Assembly (NCBI GenBank): GCA_963717195.1
Contig: CAVQVR010000011.1
Location: 202,378-266,377 of the forward strand
DNA from: JACDAE01 sp963717195
Lineage (GTDB): Bacteria > Chloroflexota > Ktedonobacteria > Ktedonobacterales > Ktedonobacteraceae
Length of the DNA: 64,000 nt
Direction of reading: 5' to 3'
This document shows, one piece after another, positions 46,022 to 59,237 of this stretch (the stretch's first letter is position 1; every line of letters begins with the position of its first letter). Below the pieces are notes generated by a model, which saw only the letters and a list, made by a program, of their open reading frames with translations, made no database searches and had not been told where the DNA came from. The translations under genes and the position numbers were made by a program.

Positions 46022-49000
46022 CATGATTCACCATCTGATGTTGATGAAATATCTTACAGTTCTGAACTGATTTGTGGAAGAAAAACTCTTATTTTAGTAC
46101 ATATAGGTTTGCCAGAGATGAAACGTCGGTGCTCCGTAAGCGGAGGCTAAGGAGGCTAAGCTGATAAGAAACTGCACACGCGATACGGATCTTATCATTT
46201 CAGGCCCGGATTTCCACAAACGATTGGTTTATAGGTTACTGATTCTTTACTAAATGCAAAGGTTCTCTTCTACCTGCTATATAGACTTACAGCTACGGGC
46301 CATTTCTTAGTAAACTCTGTTTAGAAATTAAATCATGCTCAATTAAGCTCAAAAGCTTCACTGATCTTACTCGAGTTAAGTTTATCGAGCGACTGTCTCT
46401 GCCAACCAGTACACAGTCCTTCAAAACCCGAGGAGCAATTCAAGAAAGAAGCTCACCTCAAACCTCTCGCCTCATTCTCTGCTACGCTGTTCTTCTTCAC
46501 GACTCCATTGGAGCTAAAACTCCATGAGCCTATCCGTACTGCTGAGCCCAGTGAGTTACCACTCCCTGCACATTCCAGGGCCTGCCAATGAGTCTGCCCT
46601 CCTTCTCAGGAATCATAGAAGAATGTGGCATTGAATTTGATTCGCGGGTCCATTCTCAACTCAACATCAAGTTAAAACACATCCAATGCATAACAAATTA
46701 CGAATTCTAAGATACACTCTCAGCTTCAAATCAACGCATCATCCGGGGAAACCAAGAGTACTACCGCCAACTTTCACACAATACAAATTCAAATAAAAAT
46801 CGATCTTCAGCCGATCTTGCAATATTGTGATAGAGAACTCCCCAACTTCCACTTTCCAAAATCATTTGCCCTACAAGTAGTAAAGCGCCGAGTTGTGGTT
46901 GATTAGTTGGGGATCTGCTTTCGCCCTCGTCGCTGCCCGAAGAAAGTCATGTCATAACTCACGAATATATTTCCTCCTGAACTCGCGAGAATCTCTACAT
47001 ACTAGGTGCTGTGCACTGTCTGTAGATATAAAATCTCTAGAAAAGACAGGAAAGAGAATCGTTCTAGTTATTGTTACACTACGTGTGAAACTTCCACTGA
47101 TAACCTTCCTTTTCTAACTCAAGGCAATTGGAAGGAAGAACTGGCAGCTTGCGCTACTATCTTGAAATTAGGTTGTGTATTTGCAAGTCTCTGTCGTCTG
47201 TATATATTTTAGGAACCTCCAGGCTCTCATGGAGGAAGCTTCTCTCGAGGAACTCAATATCATTCCCACGTGTTAAGAAAAGGCCATGCAACGCTCACCG
47301 CAAGCGCTAAACGCCTCACCGGCTCTGTCCCCGCTGTCTAGATCTTTAGGGGTCGCTGCAAAGAGTTCTAAATCGGGCTCTTTCGATCCCGGAGGACTAC
47401 TTGACGTTTCAAAGCCTCCCGAGAGATTCGTGGGGGTCCCAGGGGTTTCAATGGGGGTCATTGTGACGTCGAGGATGTTCTTCGGAAATGTATGAATTTT
47501 CCACACGGGTTTCACCTGGAGCTGCTTGTACTACTATCAGACAATGTGGTGGATCTGATCAGGACTAGCTCGTACCGTGTCTACTTTCTAAATTCATATG
47601 AAGAGGCATGCAAAAGGAGAAGCAGTAAAATCACATGACTGAAAACATCCCGAAATGCAGAGCCTCATGTCTGATGAACAAAGATGGTGTGGGAGTTTGG
47701 GGGGATGGAGTGTAACCCCCCATAAGCACTAAAGTGTTTCGTGTGCCAGTGGATGCACCGTGAGACCATGCGCTGCTAACGCACGTCCTAGTGAAGCAGA
47801 CTTTCGCGGCTATGCATGAAGAGAAGCCGGCCTGCATGGCAACAAGTGCGGGTGGTTGGTCAATGCTAACCAAAGTCCGGGTCAAGGTCAGGCAAGTGGG
47901 AAGCCACCGACAACGCACACACATCCATCTTTAGCAGAGCTAAGGCAGGTCTGTTATGAGTGCCGTTGTTCGCATATACCACACAGCCTTGTGAAACGGA
48001 AGCCACTGCTCGGGGGGAGGACATGTCTCCTGCCGCCCTCGAATGTCCCTCTTGACCAGGTTAACGGGGCTTTCGAACGCTCTGTAGCGAGTGCTCTGAG
48101 CCGACTCCCGGGGCGCCGCCGCGTCGTGCTTTTGTGCTAGAGGCCCGAGGAGTCGAGGACAGGAGGGTTCCGGCAAGCGTCGGCCATCATCTGACAAGTT
48201 ATGCGAGCTGGGGAACATGGTTTCCCCTCCCCAAGCGTGCAAGCGGAACAATGAGCTGGAGGGATCTGACTCCGCCTTTGTACCAAGGGCATCTTTCGAA
48301 CAACGGTTATGCCAACATGTGTCAGTTCATTCTCAGCCAACCTTCGCACCACCTTCCCCTCAAGTATCGATTAACGGGCCTCGAGACTTTACATAGGAGG
48401 GACAAGCTGCAGTTGTGCATCTGCGCTCGCTGCAGGAAATCGAACCATCGAGGGACGACAGGGGACTGCGAGAAGCAAACATCCCTTACAGCGCTGGGGC
48501 AATCGATGGTTGAAATCTACGATGCTGTGGACCCCACCACGATAGGTACTGTACGGACTACTATGGCATTTTGATTAATTCCTGGAGTCGTGGCGTCAAC
48601 CGTACCAGTTCTGCAGATCCGATCACACACGCGCCGTTCACGATGACAGCATCTGGCCCAGGTGGTCTTCGGAAAAAGTCCCCCGTCCTCACGTCGGCGA
48701 TCCTGGGTCCATCACCAGGCCTCGATGCGCGGGCGCGGTTTGAAGCAGCAGCCAGGGCGGTGGGATAAGCCCCCTCGGTCCCCTCACCAAGCCCACACAC
48801 CCTCAGCTTGACCCAAGAAGCATGCCCCTGTCGAGGGGAAGAGGTGCACGGCCAGCGGCCTATGAGAGGGGCCGCCGCACGCACCCTGGAGCGCCACCCT
48901 GGACGGCAAGCTTGTCAAAGGCGTCAAAGCTCCTGGTAAAAGTCGCCACCCTCCAGGGCTATCAGTATTGGATATGCCGAGCAGCGGGGGCCAAACGCTG

Positions 49001-51548
49001 AGAGCTCTCTCATCAGCTTCGAGCTTCATGCTTCGTGCTTCGCAACCCGACCGGCTAGAGCCCTCAAATAGCTCAAAGGCTGCTTACGAACGAACGCCGG
49101 TCGTAAGTTGTGCTATACCTACCGCATCCGCAGCTCGATAGGCAAGCTCGGCGGCCTGCAAAGGTGCCTGCTTTGAATGTGCTCTGGGAGGCACTCTCCG
49201 CCCTGAGCCTCAAGAGCATTAATCATATCGGAATCGTGGTCGCTTTTGCGTATTCGAGCTGTCACTTTCCCATAGGGAGTTCGGGCAGGCATTTAGAGAT
49301 CTGCCATGTGCTCCGAGTACCGCAAGCACCGCTCCGTCCGTATTCGAGAAGGATGTTCGCTGCCGAGTGATAAAAGCCCTCTCCCGAACTTTCGAAGGCT
49401 AACCTGAGACACGCGCCACTGCTGCATTATTTCCAGTACCGTCAGTCTCAGCGCGCTGCCCGTTTTGGCATAGAGGATCTAAACCGTTCCCCTTGATACG
49501 GTCTCACCAATTGTGTGCCCTCGATTGTCGGCCCTCGATTGTCGGTGCACACCATTTATGCGCATCGTCTACCGTACAAGACGTCAACTGGAGCTGTGTA
49601 ACCTCGAGGAGAAGAGTGGAAGAGGAAACCATACACCCTTTGTCACAACCCAGCTCGATCTTTCGGCAGCGTGACCTGCTGGCAAACGGGGGCTTCCTGT
49701 TGCTTCCGCAAGAGCAAGCCACACGGCTGGCAGTATATTCACATCAAAGAAAGGGTCCTCTGCAGACGCAAAGCTCCCGCAAGCCGAGGGAAGAAAAAAT
49801 CGATTGTCCTGAGATTTGAATCTTGCTCCTGGTCCCTGTCTCTGCTTCTCACCACCATCTCGACAAACTTAAATCCGCCGTAGGAGATCAACGTCCAAAG
49901 GAAACCTGAGACACTTAATTATGGGCACCTCCCAGAACCATGAATCTCAATCCCGAGCAGGTGTGCCCTCAACGTTTCAACCCACCATCACGTCCTCGAA
50001 CTCCAAGCAGTCAATTCTTGTTCACGCGAATTGCAGAACGGAATTTGCCCAGCAACCAGGCAGGTAAAGGTGTAGTGAGGTCCGTCGTAGCGCAGCGAAT
50101 CAAACCAACGAAGGAGCAGAAGAAGCGTCTTTTGGAATTTCTTGCGGGCAGCGAATCACATTTTGCCATGATTAGCAATCCCCTCCCCTCCCGAGAGCCG
50201 AACGGTGAAAGGTATGGGATGGATCGCAACACCCTGATTGCACGCGATACTGTAGAGAGGCTGCTTGGGGGCTTTGCTTTATCCAAGCGTACGGGTACAG
50301 TAGAATTGGAGGTCGCTCCTGGAAGTTGTCGCCGTGCAGGCTCTGTAGTCTGCATCTACCTTACCTACCTTACCTTACATTGACCCCCACAAGGAGTGGC
50401 AGCGTGCACGTGGCGCTCTCCCCTCTCCTAGTCCGTCGAGCAGCATCGACCTCGAAATAGGGTTCTATTACTGCTGTACTGGTGGTCGATAGAGTAGATC
50501 ATCGTTCGTCCCGTTCGCTATTCGGAGTGCGATGGAGGCTCTCAGCCACTGCAAACCAACCACACCGGTCCCAGAGCCAGAGCCAGAATCCAGAAGCAGT
50601 GCCAGTGCCAGCGCCAGTGCCAGTGTCCCACCTAATGTGCTCCTCCCAGACTTGCCTGCCCCTGCCTCTCCCCTGCCCCATCCCCAATCCCCAATCCCAT
50701 GCTGCCATCCTCCAGCCCATGCCCATGCCCCATGCCCACATCCCCCCGGCCGTGCTGCAGCTGCTATCATCCCTCTCTCTCCGGCTCCTCGACGCGAGCA
50801 GGGATCTTGAGTCTTGACACTGTTTAAGAGGTTTAAGGCGGAACAAAATCTCGAACTAGCAGCGCAAGTCCACGCTTATCACCCCAACCGGCCAATCACC
50901 GCGCCCGCCCCGTTACTGCGTACTTTGCCTTCACCCACTCACTCTCCCCCATTATTTCGCCCACTCGTTCCATCTCAAGAAAACACTCCGAGCAAGCCCA
51001 GTGCTCTGCAACTGCACCCTCCTTCACCTCCACCTCCACCTCTACCTCCACCTCCCCCGTCCCCAAGCTCCTCCCGACACTCCTTCCATGTATTGTATCT
51101 CTTCACGCCAACAGCATCGCCGACTCGTCCTCGTCCTCGTCCCCGTCGACGCTGCAAAACCCCCAGCCAGCTTGCGACCGAGGGCAGCTAGCTCACTTCA
51201 ACACGAAATTCCCGCCATTGAGGTCGAAAGACGCGGGTCGCACGGTCTTTCCAGCAGTACCTGGATTCTGGATTCGACGAATTCGACAACTCACATCTTA
51301 CGAGTGCTTGCCAAAAGTCCTCCCGCAATCCTCCCCCCGTCTCTCCAGCATAATCTTTCATCCGCGCAAGGTCTTATCCGCACTCTCCCAGCGCTATCCG
51401 GCCATCTATCTGATACTGCGATACCTACTCTCTGCTCTGCACATCGTCGTCACCACGGCCTACCAACTCCTCGAGGCGCGTTCCAAGATTCGATCCTCGA
51501 CGATTCTGTCGCAATTTTGTCCAAAATCTTTGTACAACTAAGTAAGGC
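46022..51548. other. Long fungal gene-poor region and Whi3 gene leader
   Basis: 5.5 kb with no supported coding gene. Near the tRNA, GGAGGCTAA is tandemly doubled (about 46,143-46,160). CCCTCGATTGTCGG is tandemly doubled at 49,518-49,545. The last 1 kb is low-complexity and probably promoter and 5' UTR of the RNA-binding protein gene. Degenerate transposon remains are possible but not recognisable. Confidence 0.4.
50559..51066. repeat. Low-complexity tracts in long 5' leader
   Basis: CCAGAGCCAGAGCCAG then CAGTGCCAGTGCCAG (about 50,570-50,628), CCCATGCC repeats (50,700-50,745) and ACCTCCACCTCCACCTCTAC (51,028-51,055). These create open frames on both strands that I do not take as genes. Confidence 0.7.
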
Positions 51549-53288
51549 ATGAGCCTGGTCCAATATCCGTCTAGTGCACTCACAGCAGCAGCATTCTCGC
51601 AGCACCAATACATTGAGGCGTTGGATCGCGCAAGTTCTTTTACACCACAGCATGCCATGAACCCTCCTGTATTCTCCCAACCTGGCCAGGCCTTTCGTCC
51701 CTCCAATGGTACGCAACAAACATACCAGTCTCTGTCAATGACTACCATGAATGCCTTCGCGAGCGAGAGCGGAGCAAGCACCCCACAAGCGCCAGCAGGC
51801 GCATTTACTTCTGGGCCTTGTTCGGTACTCATTAGACGACTGCCCCTCAATACGACCGAAGATACGTTGAGGTTGATGGTTGTCTGGTCGAAGGATTTCA
51901 TTGATGCAGAGGTGTTGTCCCCCGAGAAGTCCGAGGATCCTGGATTCCGTTCCGCGATTCTGCGCTTCAAGTCTCATCAAGGCGCTCTGGAGGCCAAGAA
52001 TATGCTCGACGGGAAGCCAAACGTTGCAAATGACGCTCAGATGATTGTGGAGATCTTTTACGGTAGTCCTACTGCTTCTCGACGATACACTTTGGATAAC
52101 ACGGCGAATCCTGGCCCATCGAGTTCCACTTCATCGACAGCCTCATCTGGTGGACCAACTCCTCGTCAGTCCTCAAGGTTCAACGGTTCTTTCCAAACAA
52201 CACAGAGAGTATCTCCTACGAACAACGGGGCCTATGCGAGTAATGAACTACCCAACCCAGAAGTCAGTGCACATTACCAGAGCTTGTTCTCTCCGCAATC
52301 CCCGATCGGAAATCACCTGAATGACCGTACCAGAATCACTGGAAAATCACTAATCAACAATGATTCCGTTGACGACGACGAAACTGGCGAACTTCTGAAA
52401 GACCCTGTCGGGTATGCTGAAAATGGCCCGTCCGTCCAAGCGCGCAGACCAACGAATCCTCAGATCCCCATCTCACGAATGGCGGGTCTATCTCTCAACA
52501 CGAACGGTACTACTGGCCCAGCATCTCTGAACTCTTTCGCTACACCAACTGCCTTGTCATCCATGTCACACGGGAATCCGATGTCGCCGACGTTGACCAA
52601 TGGTGGACCGCCTGTCAATTATCAGCTTGGAAGTCAGCACTACCAGCGTCACAATTTTCCTCCAGTCAACCCCGCTGACCAGAACCCTCCCTGTAATACG
52701 CTTTACGTCGGCAATCTCCCCATCGACACATCAGAGGACGAGCTCAAGGCGATGTTTTCGAAGCAACGTGGTTACAAGCGTCTTTGCTTTAGAACCAAGC
52801 AGAATGGCCCTATGTGTTTTGTCGAATTTGAAGATGTCTCATTTGCAACAAAAGCCCTTCATGAGTTGTATGGTCACCCCCTTCACAACAGCATAAAAGG
52901 AGGCATTCGTCTGAGTTTTTCCAAAAATCCACTTGGTGTTCGATCCGGGCAAGGAATGTCATCGCCCGGACCTCAAAATGTTCCAGGCGTTATGCAGGGC
53001 ATGAATGGAGCAATGCTTGGAGGTGCTGCGTCGACATTCAGTACTGCAAGTGGACCTCCCCCCGGCCTCTCCGCTCCGCCAGGCCTTGCTCCGAATAGAA
53101 TGGGTTATACCGGTTCTATGAGCCCTATGAATGGATCTACCAGCCAATATACAGCTGCATCGTTCGCTGGAACCGGCAATGGTTGGAACGGCCCTGCCTT
53201 CTCCGGTGCCATGACAGCTGGAAATCCCGTATCAATGATGAATGGCGGAAATAACGGGTTCCCGCCAGCCTACATGATGGGCAGGTAG
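51549..53288 (+). CDS. Whi3-like RNA-binding protein with two RRMs
   Basis: 579 aa in one open frame. RRM1 lies at about residues 92-172 (CSVLIRRLPLNTTEDTLRLM), RRM2 at about 378-455 (NTLYVGNLPIDTSEDELKAM, GPMCFVEFEDVSFATKAL). Between and after are Ser/Thr/Asn/Gly/Pro-rich disordered stretches ending PPAYMMGR. Order and C-terminal RRM type match the fungal Whi3 family, which binds cyclin and polarity mRNAs and can condense. A GTAAG directly before the chosen ATG and an AG at 51,586 mean the first codons could be intronic. The long low-complexity leader suggests translational control. Confidence 0.85.
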   Translation: MSLVQYPSSALTAAAFSQHQYIEALDRASSFTPQHAMNPPVFSQPGQAFRPSNGTQQTYQSLSMTTMNAFASESGASTPQAPAGAFTSGPCSVLIRRLPLNTTEDTLRLMVVWSKDFIDAEVLSPEKSEDPGFRSAILRFKSHQGALEAKNMLDGKPNVANDAQMIVEIFYGSPTASRRYTLDNTANPGPSSSTSSTASSGGPTPRQSSRFNGSFQTTQRVSPTNNGAYASNELPNPEVSAHYQSLFSPQSPIGNHLNDRTRITGKSLINNDSVDDDETGELLKDPVGYAENGPSVQARRPTNPQIPISRMAGLSLNTNGTTGPASLNSFATPTALSSMSHGNPMSPTLTNGGPPVNYQLGSQHYQRHNFPPVNPADQNPPCNTLYVGNLPIDTSEDELKAMFSKQRGYKRLCFRTKQNGPMCFVEFEDVSFATKALHELYGHPLHNSIKGGIRLSFSKNPLGVRSGQGMSSPGPQNVPGVMQGMNGAMLGGAASTFSTASGPPPGLSAPPGLAPNRMGYTGSMSPMNGSTSQYTAASFAGTGNGWNGPAFSGAMTAGNPVSMMNGGNNGFPPAYMMGR

Positions 53289-55548
53289 AATATTGGCACA
53301 GGGTAAATCGTTGGCTAGGCGTTTCGGGTCATACTTGGAGTTTTCGATTCACATCACCCTCCTTCAAATTCGCACCATTGTATACGGCATCTTTTTTTTT
53401 CGTTTTTATTTATCTAGGGTTCATCGGGAGGAGTCGGCATTGCTGCATCGGCTTGCGTTTCGCATTTTACATGCTTGTAGCGTGGTGTTCATGATCATGA
53501 GATTCCCCCGTACGCGTGTTAGCAATTGGCGGAGTTGAAGCAGGATCTGGCAAAGGTGGAAGGCATGTTTCGGTGTTCTTTGTGTGGTCTGTTTTCTATT
53601 CGTCCGGCGTGTTATGCTGTCATTTCCGTCTGGCGTAACTTTAAAGAATATCGGAGAGCGCAAGCTGAAAGGCTTGAAAAATCGATGCGGTGGATCGATG
53701 TACGATTTTGTGGCAGCAAGCACTCGGGAGCATGGAATGGAATACACGGTATAGCACATGAAAGAGGGGTGGAAAAGGCGTCTCAACATTCGTCTCTTCG
53801 GCATCGGCATCTACTGGAGGGTTAGCGCTTTGCAAACGGAAACGCATAATGATTTCAGCGGAATGATATTGCTTGGCATATCCAGCACATGGGCGTTCTT
53901 AGCATCTATGGAATAGTTGCCATCTTTAGAATTACAAAGATTTTTTCCTCGACGTGTTTGTGTACGTCATTTGGATACATGTGATGATCGACAGCGGACG
54001 TTGACTCTTGCTCGGTTGAGCCCCTGAATGACCCCCACAAAAGGAGAGAGGATGGGGGTAAGTCTGCCGAATACGAGTTTATCCACTACAGTGGCTGACT
54101 TTGTAGCGTTTAAAAGGTTCACGCTTTGAGTTTGAACACCAAATTGGAAAACAACTCATTCAAAGTCTCCGAGAGGCGTTCGCAACAGAATACAGGGTCT
54201 CAAGGTCTCGGTAGTCGAAATCTCACCTCCGACTCAGGTCTTTCTCGGTTCCATCACGGGACTTCCACGCTAATGTTTTCTTAGTTGATTTTGAATTTCG
54301 CGACCGAATAAAATCTTCGACATCTCCACCACCTCGCTCTTGCATCCAACAAAAATTCCTCCAAATAACGAAGCCGCACCACATTGCGACCAGCATCCGC
54401 ATATGGCCGAAAGGCTATTTGCTCCTCTACTAACACCTGCTTACCTTCTACTAATCATAACTCGCCACCCTGGAAAACTTGGTAAGCTTTTACTCTTCTA
54501 CTTCTCCAACTCACCACAATATAATGATGAACTTTCGTGTCGCCCCTATCTTACCAACGAGCTTCGGCTCTCATGGTGACTTACCTGTCTTAACCAAACG
54601 GACTATCTGATACTTACTACAATCTCCTCCCCTGTCCCTGCAAGCTTTCTCCAAGCAACAAGCTGACTTTGTTGAAGATAGGACAATGATTACTGTGAGT
54701 AGCGCAGCTTCCTACATCCTTACCCCGAGCACGATATCAAATGATGAGCAACACAAGTACTATCAAATGCAGATCAAAAATGACGAGCAAACTGGTTCGA
54801 TTACCTGATAAGATATCGTGGAGGAGCAGATTTCGAATTCAGCCGTCTTCTCGGACAAATGGCTGACTAGCATACCTGCAGAACATACGAATCAATGATT
54901 ATGTGATCTACGCTGCTAATAGGTATGTGTGAGAACTTTTCATGCTGTTGTTTTGCTTATGATGTAACTTTTCCATGCTAATGCTGAAGGCACTCTTGTG
55001 TCGGATGCTGAAAAAACCAAGACTTTTCATCTTTCAACTGAAGCCCGTCACAGATTTTTTGTTCAGAATTATTTTTTGAAAGACGCATTGCTGACAATTC
55101 TGATGTCTAGAATCCACATACTTCGAGGACTCAAGAAAGGAGCTTCCATCCCACATTCGCTGTTCTAACTCGAGTTCCACCAAGAACCTAATCGAGGGAT
55201 AGATGAAGCCTGTTCTTCCTTGGATGTCCTATTGAACACTTGAACTTCTCGACTTTGTTGTGTCGAAGATATTGGGAAAAGAGCCATACTGTTAGTTCCG
55301 GCTTCCGAGATCGTGTATGTACTCCATAGCACCTCAGGCCGGTACCGGGGAATTGTTCAAGGGCGAAATCTTTTGGCAACCAACATGTCACACTATGCTT
55401 GGATATTCCAAAACGTTCTGAAACCGGGGCGTTGGCTTGTTGTCACTTACATTGTCCCAGCAATCTATTTTCAGTATTCACAACTTCTTGGTTTCTAACA
55501 TTCCGTTCATTTGCGTACATAGAGCACTCTCTCCGCTTTCCCCACGGT
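53289..55548. other. Fungal intergenic region
   Basis: 2.26 kb. It begins with the Whi3 3' UTR (T-rich near 53,390-53,410). No gene recognised; small frames near 54,340 have no support. Confidence 0.4.
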
Positions 55549-56854
55549 CTATAATAGCCCAAGTTGACTAACATCAGCACTTGTTTCTTTACCCTCAATC
55601 ATCTCGCTCATAACCTTGCCAGTTCCCAGTGAGTTAGTAATTCCCCAGGGCCCATGACCAGCGGCAACAAACACTCCTCCGTCTCCAGACCCCCTTGTCC
55701 TAAAGCCTCCCAGTGTCTCGTCTTCGATCCTCGCCAGGATTGGCGTTCCCCTTCTCGTGACCGGACGATAACACAACCCTTGCCTCACAACCTCAATGTG
55801 ATCTTCTCCTAAAAGTCTCTGCGCAGTCTTCTTCAACTTGGCAATAGCGCTTTCATCGATATGGGATTCCGTTGCGAGAGAGGGCAATGGGAGGGAATTG
55901 GAGTTCAACCCGGCAACATATATCTCCTTCCCCATCCTCGAGAATATCTCTGGAGAGTATCCTGCGTCATCAGTAGTGAAGACCGCATGACATCCCTTTT
56001 CCTCCTGCTCCTTGCCCCATCTTGGCGATCTCACTACCAGGGAATGTCCTGCAAGACTTGAGATGGGTAACTTGAGCTTTGAATCTGGGAATAAGGTAGA
56101 AAAGACCTGGGGTGACCATGCGCCTGCCGAGATTAAGAGACGTGTGCAGGGGATTTCGGAAACGGCGTTAGTAGAGGTGTTCAGAATCTTGATGCTCGAG
56201 AGTTCATCGCGCATGTCTTTTCCTAGGGAAATTGCTCGTGCTTGGTGGTGGAGTTGGACGCCGCGGGAGAGACAGGCTTGGAGGAGGAACTTGCAGAGGC
56301 GGAGGGGATCACTATTTTTGTTAGCTTTTTGTCTGTGGCATCGTCATGAATTGTTGTTTCGGTGGAATTACATACACTTGAGCTAAACTTCCCTCCTCCC
56401 CAATAACCTCGATGCTATCCCCCTCTTCTCTCTTCAACCACGAAGGTTCATTATCATTAACATAAACCTCACTCGCCCCCGCCACATCTCCTCTGCTTCC
56501 TCCCTGCCTTAGCCAATCTTCACCCCTCTCTCGTCTCCCTCCCTTTCCTACTTTCCCAACACTGTAACTCACCCCACTACTCCTCAAATAACCCCATTTC
56601 TCCCGTCCTGCGTACTGCTCCGCAAGCTCTCTATGCAACCTGAAACTCAACCGCCCCAACTCCTCTAGCTCAGCGCCAAACCAATCTTCTGCTAAGAACC
56701 CCCCAGCAAACCCAGACGCTGAAGCGAAGAGCGTCGGTGAGGGGTCAATGAGGTGGATTGATGAGGGAAGTGTAGATGGTGACAGGGAGAGGTAGTACGC
56801 AGATGAGAGTCCAATTATGCCCGTACCTAGAATAAAGGTTTGTGGGGTCGCCAT
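55549..56854 (-). CDS. FAD-dependent oxidoreductase (DAO family), two exons
   Basis: Exons 56376-56854 and 55549-56311 joined across a 64-bp GT-AG intron give 413 aa. The N-terminus ILGTGIIGLSSAYYL is a GxGxxG FAD-binding Rossmann motif. ASGFAGGFLAEDW follows. The C-terminus has DGGVFVAAGHGPWGITNSLGTGK, the second FAD site of D-amino-acid-oxidase-like enzymes. The splice joins LAQV to DPLRLCKFLLQACL without breaking the frame. It probably oxidises an amine or amino acid; substrate unknown. Divergent from the SDR gene, 190 bp away. Confidence 0.85.
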
Positions 56855-57044
56855 TTTGAGATAGACATTGTTCCCGATATAAGAGTTATGAAGTAGAATG
56901 CTTTATGTGAAGAGGGGCCGAGGGCTATGAATGACGTTTAGTGGGGGTGTTTTGACAGGGATAGCTACTTCACCACAAATGGCTCGACCTCGTCCACAAC
57001 CGATTCTAAAAACCTCAACCTCAAGGTCTAAGCTATTCTTCGCG

Positions 57045-58192
57045 ATGGCGAATCCTAAAAGCATCATTCTTACGGGTGCGAGTCGTGGTATCGGCTTTGC
57101 AATCGCAAGGTTTCTTCTGAAGGAGGGCCACAAGGTGTTCCTGGTTGCGAGGAGTGAGGAGCCTTTGGAAAAGTTGAAGAGAGAGTTTAAGGGGCAGGTT
57201 GAGTACTTGGCGGCGGATTTGAGTGATTTGAAGGTTAGTGATCTGCTTTTAATATCATTCAAGATGCTGTTGTGTTCGTGCTGTCTCTCTGAGCACAGGT
57301 CACGCGGCAGGAGCGTCTCGAAGTCGAGAGGATTTAAAAGTTGTTGTAAATGGGCGAAAAATAGTTAAAAAAGTTGTGTAGTCTCTCCATTTTTGTACTT
57401 CTATCTAGAGACATTATTTTCACTCGTCGATTAGAGTGCAGTGTTCTGCTTGGAAGTAGTTCTGTCACCTTCCACTCTCGAGGCATTCCTACTCATTCCT
57501 ACTGTGAACTTCTTCAGGCTCACTCACATCTACAGGTCGGTTCGAAAGTGGTCTCACAAACTCTCAAAGCCTTCTCATGCATCGACGCTCTCATCATAAA
57601 CCACGGGACACTAAGCCCGGTGACACGCATCGCAGACGCCGATATTGAACAATGGCAATCAGCCTTCGCCATAAACTTCTTCAGTGCCGTCGCATTTGTA
57701 CGTATATCCGTTATCCTTAGCATTCAACTCTGAACATCTAGATCAAAGCGGCTCTGCCCTCGCTTCGCGAAACGCATGGCGGCATTATTTTCACCTCCTC
57801 GGGTGCAGCAGCAAAAACATACTCCACCTGGGGTGCCTACGGCTCTTCAAAAGCCGCACTCAATCATCTAGCTATGACTTTGGCGGTTGAGGAGCCAGAT
57901 GTCACAACTGTATCTATTAGACCGGGAGTTGTGGATACGGAGATGCAAGTAGAGGTTAGGGGCCACAATAGCTTGATGGATGAGAAAGATGCGGAAAAGT
58001 TCAAGACGCTGTTTGAGACAGGGAAATTGCTGAAGCCGGAGCAACCGGGTAACGTTATGGCTAGATTGGCGGTCGAAGCGAGCAAGGACTTGAGTGGGAA
58101 GTTTTTGAGGTATGTATAGAGGCTGAGTTCTTGAGTTCGTGCTAATGAATGGTAGTTGGGATTCGCCAGAGCTTGATAAGTACCAAGACTGA
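57045..58192 (+). CDS. Short-chain dehydrogenase/reductase, four exons
   Basis: Exons 57045-57233, 57536-57697, 57742-58109, 58156-58192 give 251 aa ending DSPELDKYQD. Classical SDR motifs: TGASRGIG (NAD(P) binding), INHG (NAG-type strand), SSG with the catalytic Ser, and YGSSK. VSIRPGVVDTEMQ follows as expected. Fungal homologues of benzil-reductase/sepiapterin-reductase type look similar; substrate unknown. Intron 1 is 302 bp while the others are 44-46 bp. Divergent from the FAD oxidoreductase. Confidence 0.85.
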
Positions 58193-59237
58193 GTCGAAAA
58201 CAGACAGGTGCCTTCGATAGACTCATTACCTCGTCATCAATTCATGAGCTTCAAGTGGTTAATTGTTCTGCTTAAGCGAGGAACATCTGGAAAATAGACA
58301 TCCTCACGGAGATCCTTGTCTCTGAGTCAATTATTCTTCTATTACGTTTGGTTTGGTTGCCCAAAGCCCATAAACTCCTTACGTCTTGCATAATTCTTCT
58401 TCACCGCCCTTTGGTTTAATTGGCTTCTCTCGATTATGATATTGAACCGTGAAACACCGTTGCACATCTGCATGGTATTTAGTTTGCACCTTCTGCGTAC
58501 TCAAGATTTGTTTACATACTTCCGCATTAAATCTGCCATCCCAAAAACATCATATTTGCGTTGAAAGCCACAATTGCAAATGCTTTCTATCTTTTTCGCC
58601 TCCGATGTCAAGACTGTGAATGTCCCACATCTCTGGGACTTCCCCCTCGTCGTCCGCTCTCAATCAAGTACGATGGGTCCTCTCCTCTCGCTTATAGATA
58701 GAACAGAACGTCCCTTCAACATTTGCAAAACAAGAACCCAGGCTTTCGCCTGGGAGAACAACCAATTAACCCAGTTAAGCACCCATTTTTTGGCCGGTTG
58801 ATATTCTTTTCATCCTAGAGTTTTACGTCTCAGAGGGTTTGACGTTAGTTCTACCACTTTGTCGTGGGTAATTGTAGATCTACAACCCTGAAAATATCCC
58901 TTGTTGGATGGTGGTAAGATCGCTTATTTTGTTATATCACACACGAAGAAATTTCAGATGACGAGGCTGTTATCGCTCTGGTCATATTCAATTGGCCACC
59001 TTCAAGGATTGGTTTGAATTGGGATCGCCTACACCAAGGCTAGTGACGTTTGGAATTGGAAGATATCAACCGGCTCATTTCGAAGGAAAAAAAGGCTTCC
59101 ATTATTGAAATAACATCCCTAAACGGCCTGTATTATGCATCCTACCACCAGAGAGTTCGCCTTGAACCATATGAATTCATACCCAAACACCAGCGCGATA
59201 TAAATCCTCAACGTGACACCTCCCAACCAGATTTGAG
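58193..59237. other. Fungal intergenic region
   Basis: 1.05 kb between convergent genes. Nothing recognisable; mostly 3' UTR-type AT-rich DNA. Confidence 0.4.

Noticed and set aside
50468..51191. Proline- or glycine-rich ORFs of about 100-125 aa
   Set aside because: Products of CCA/CCT simple repeats in the leader of the Whi3-like gene.
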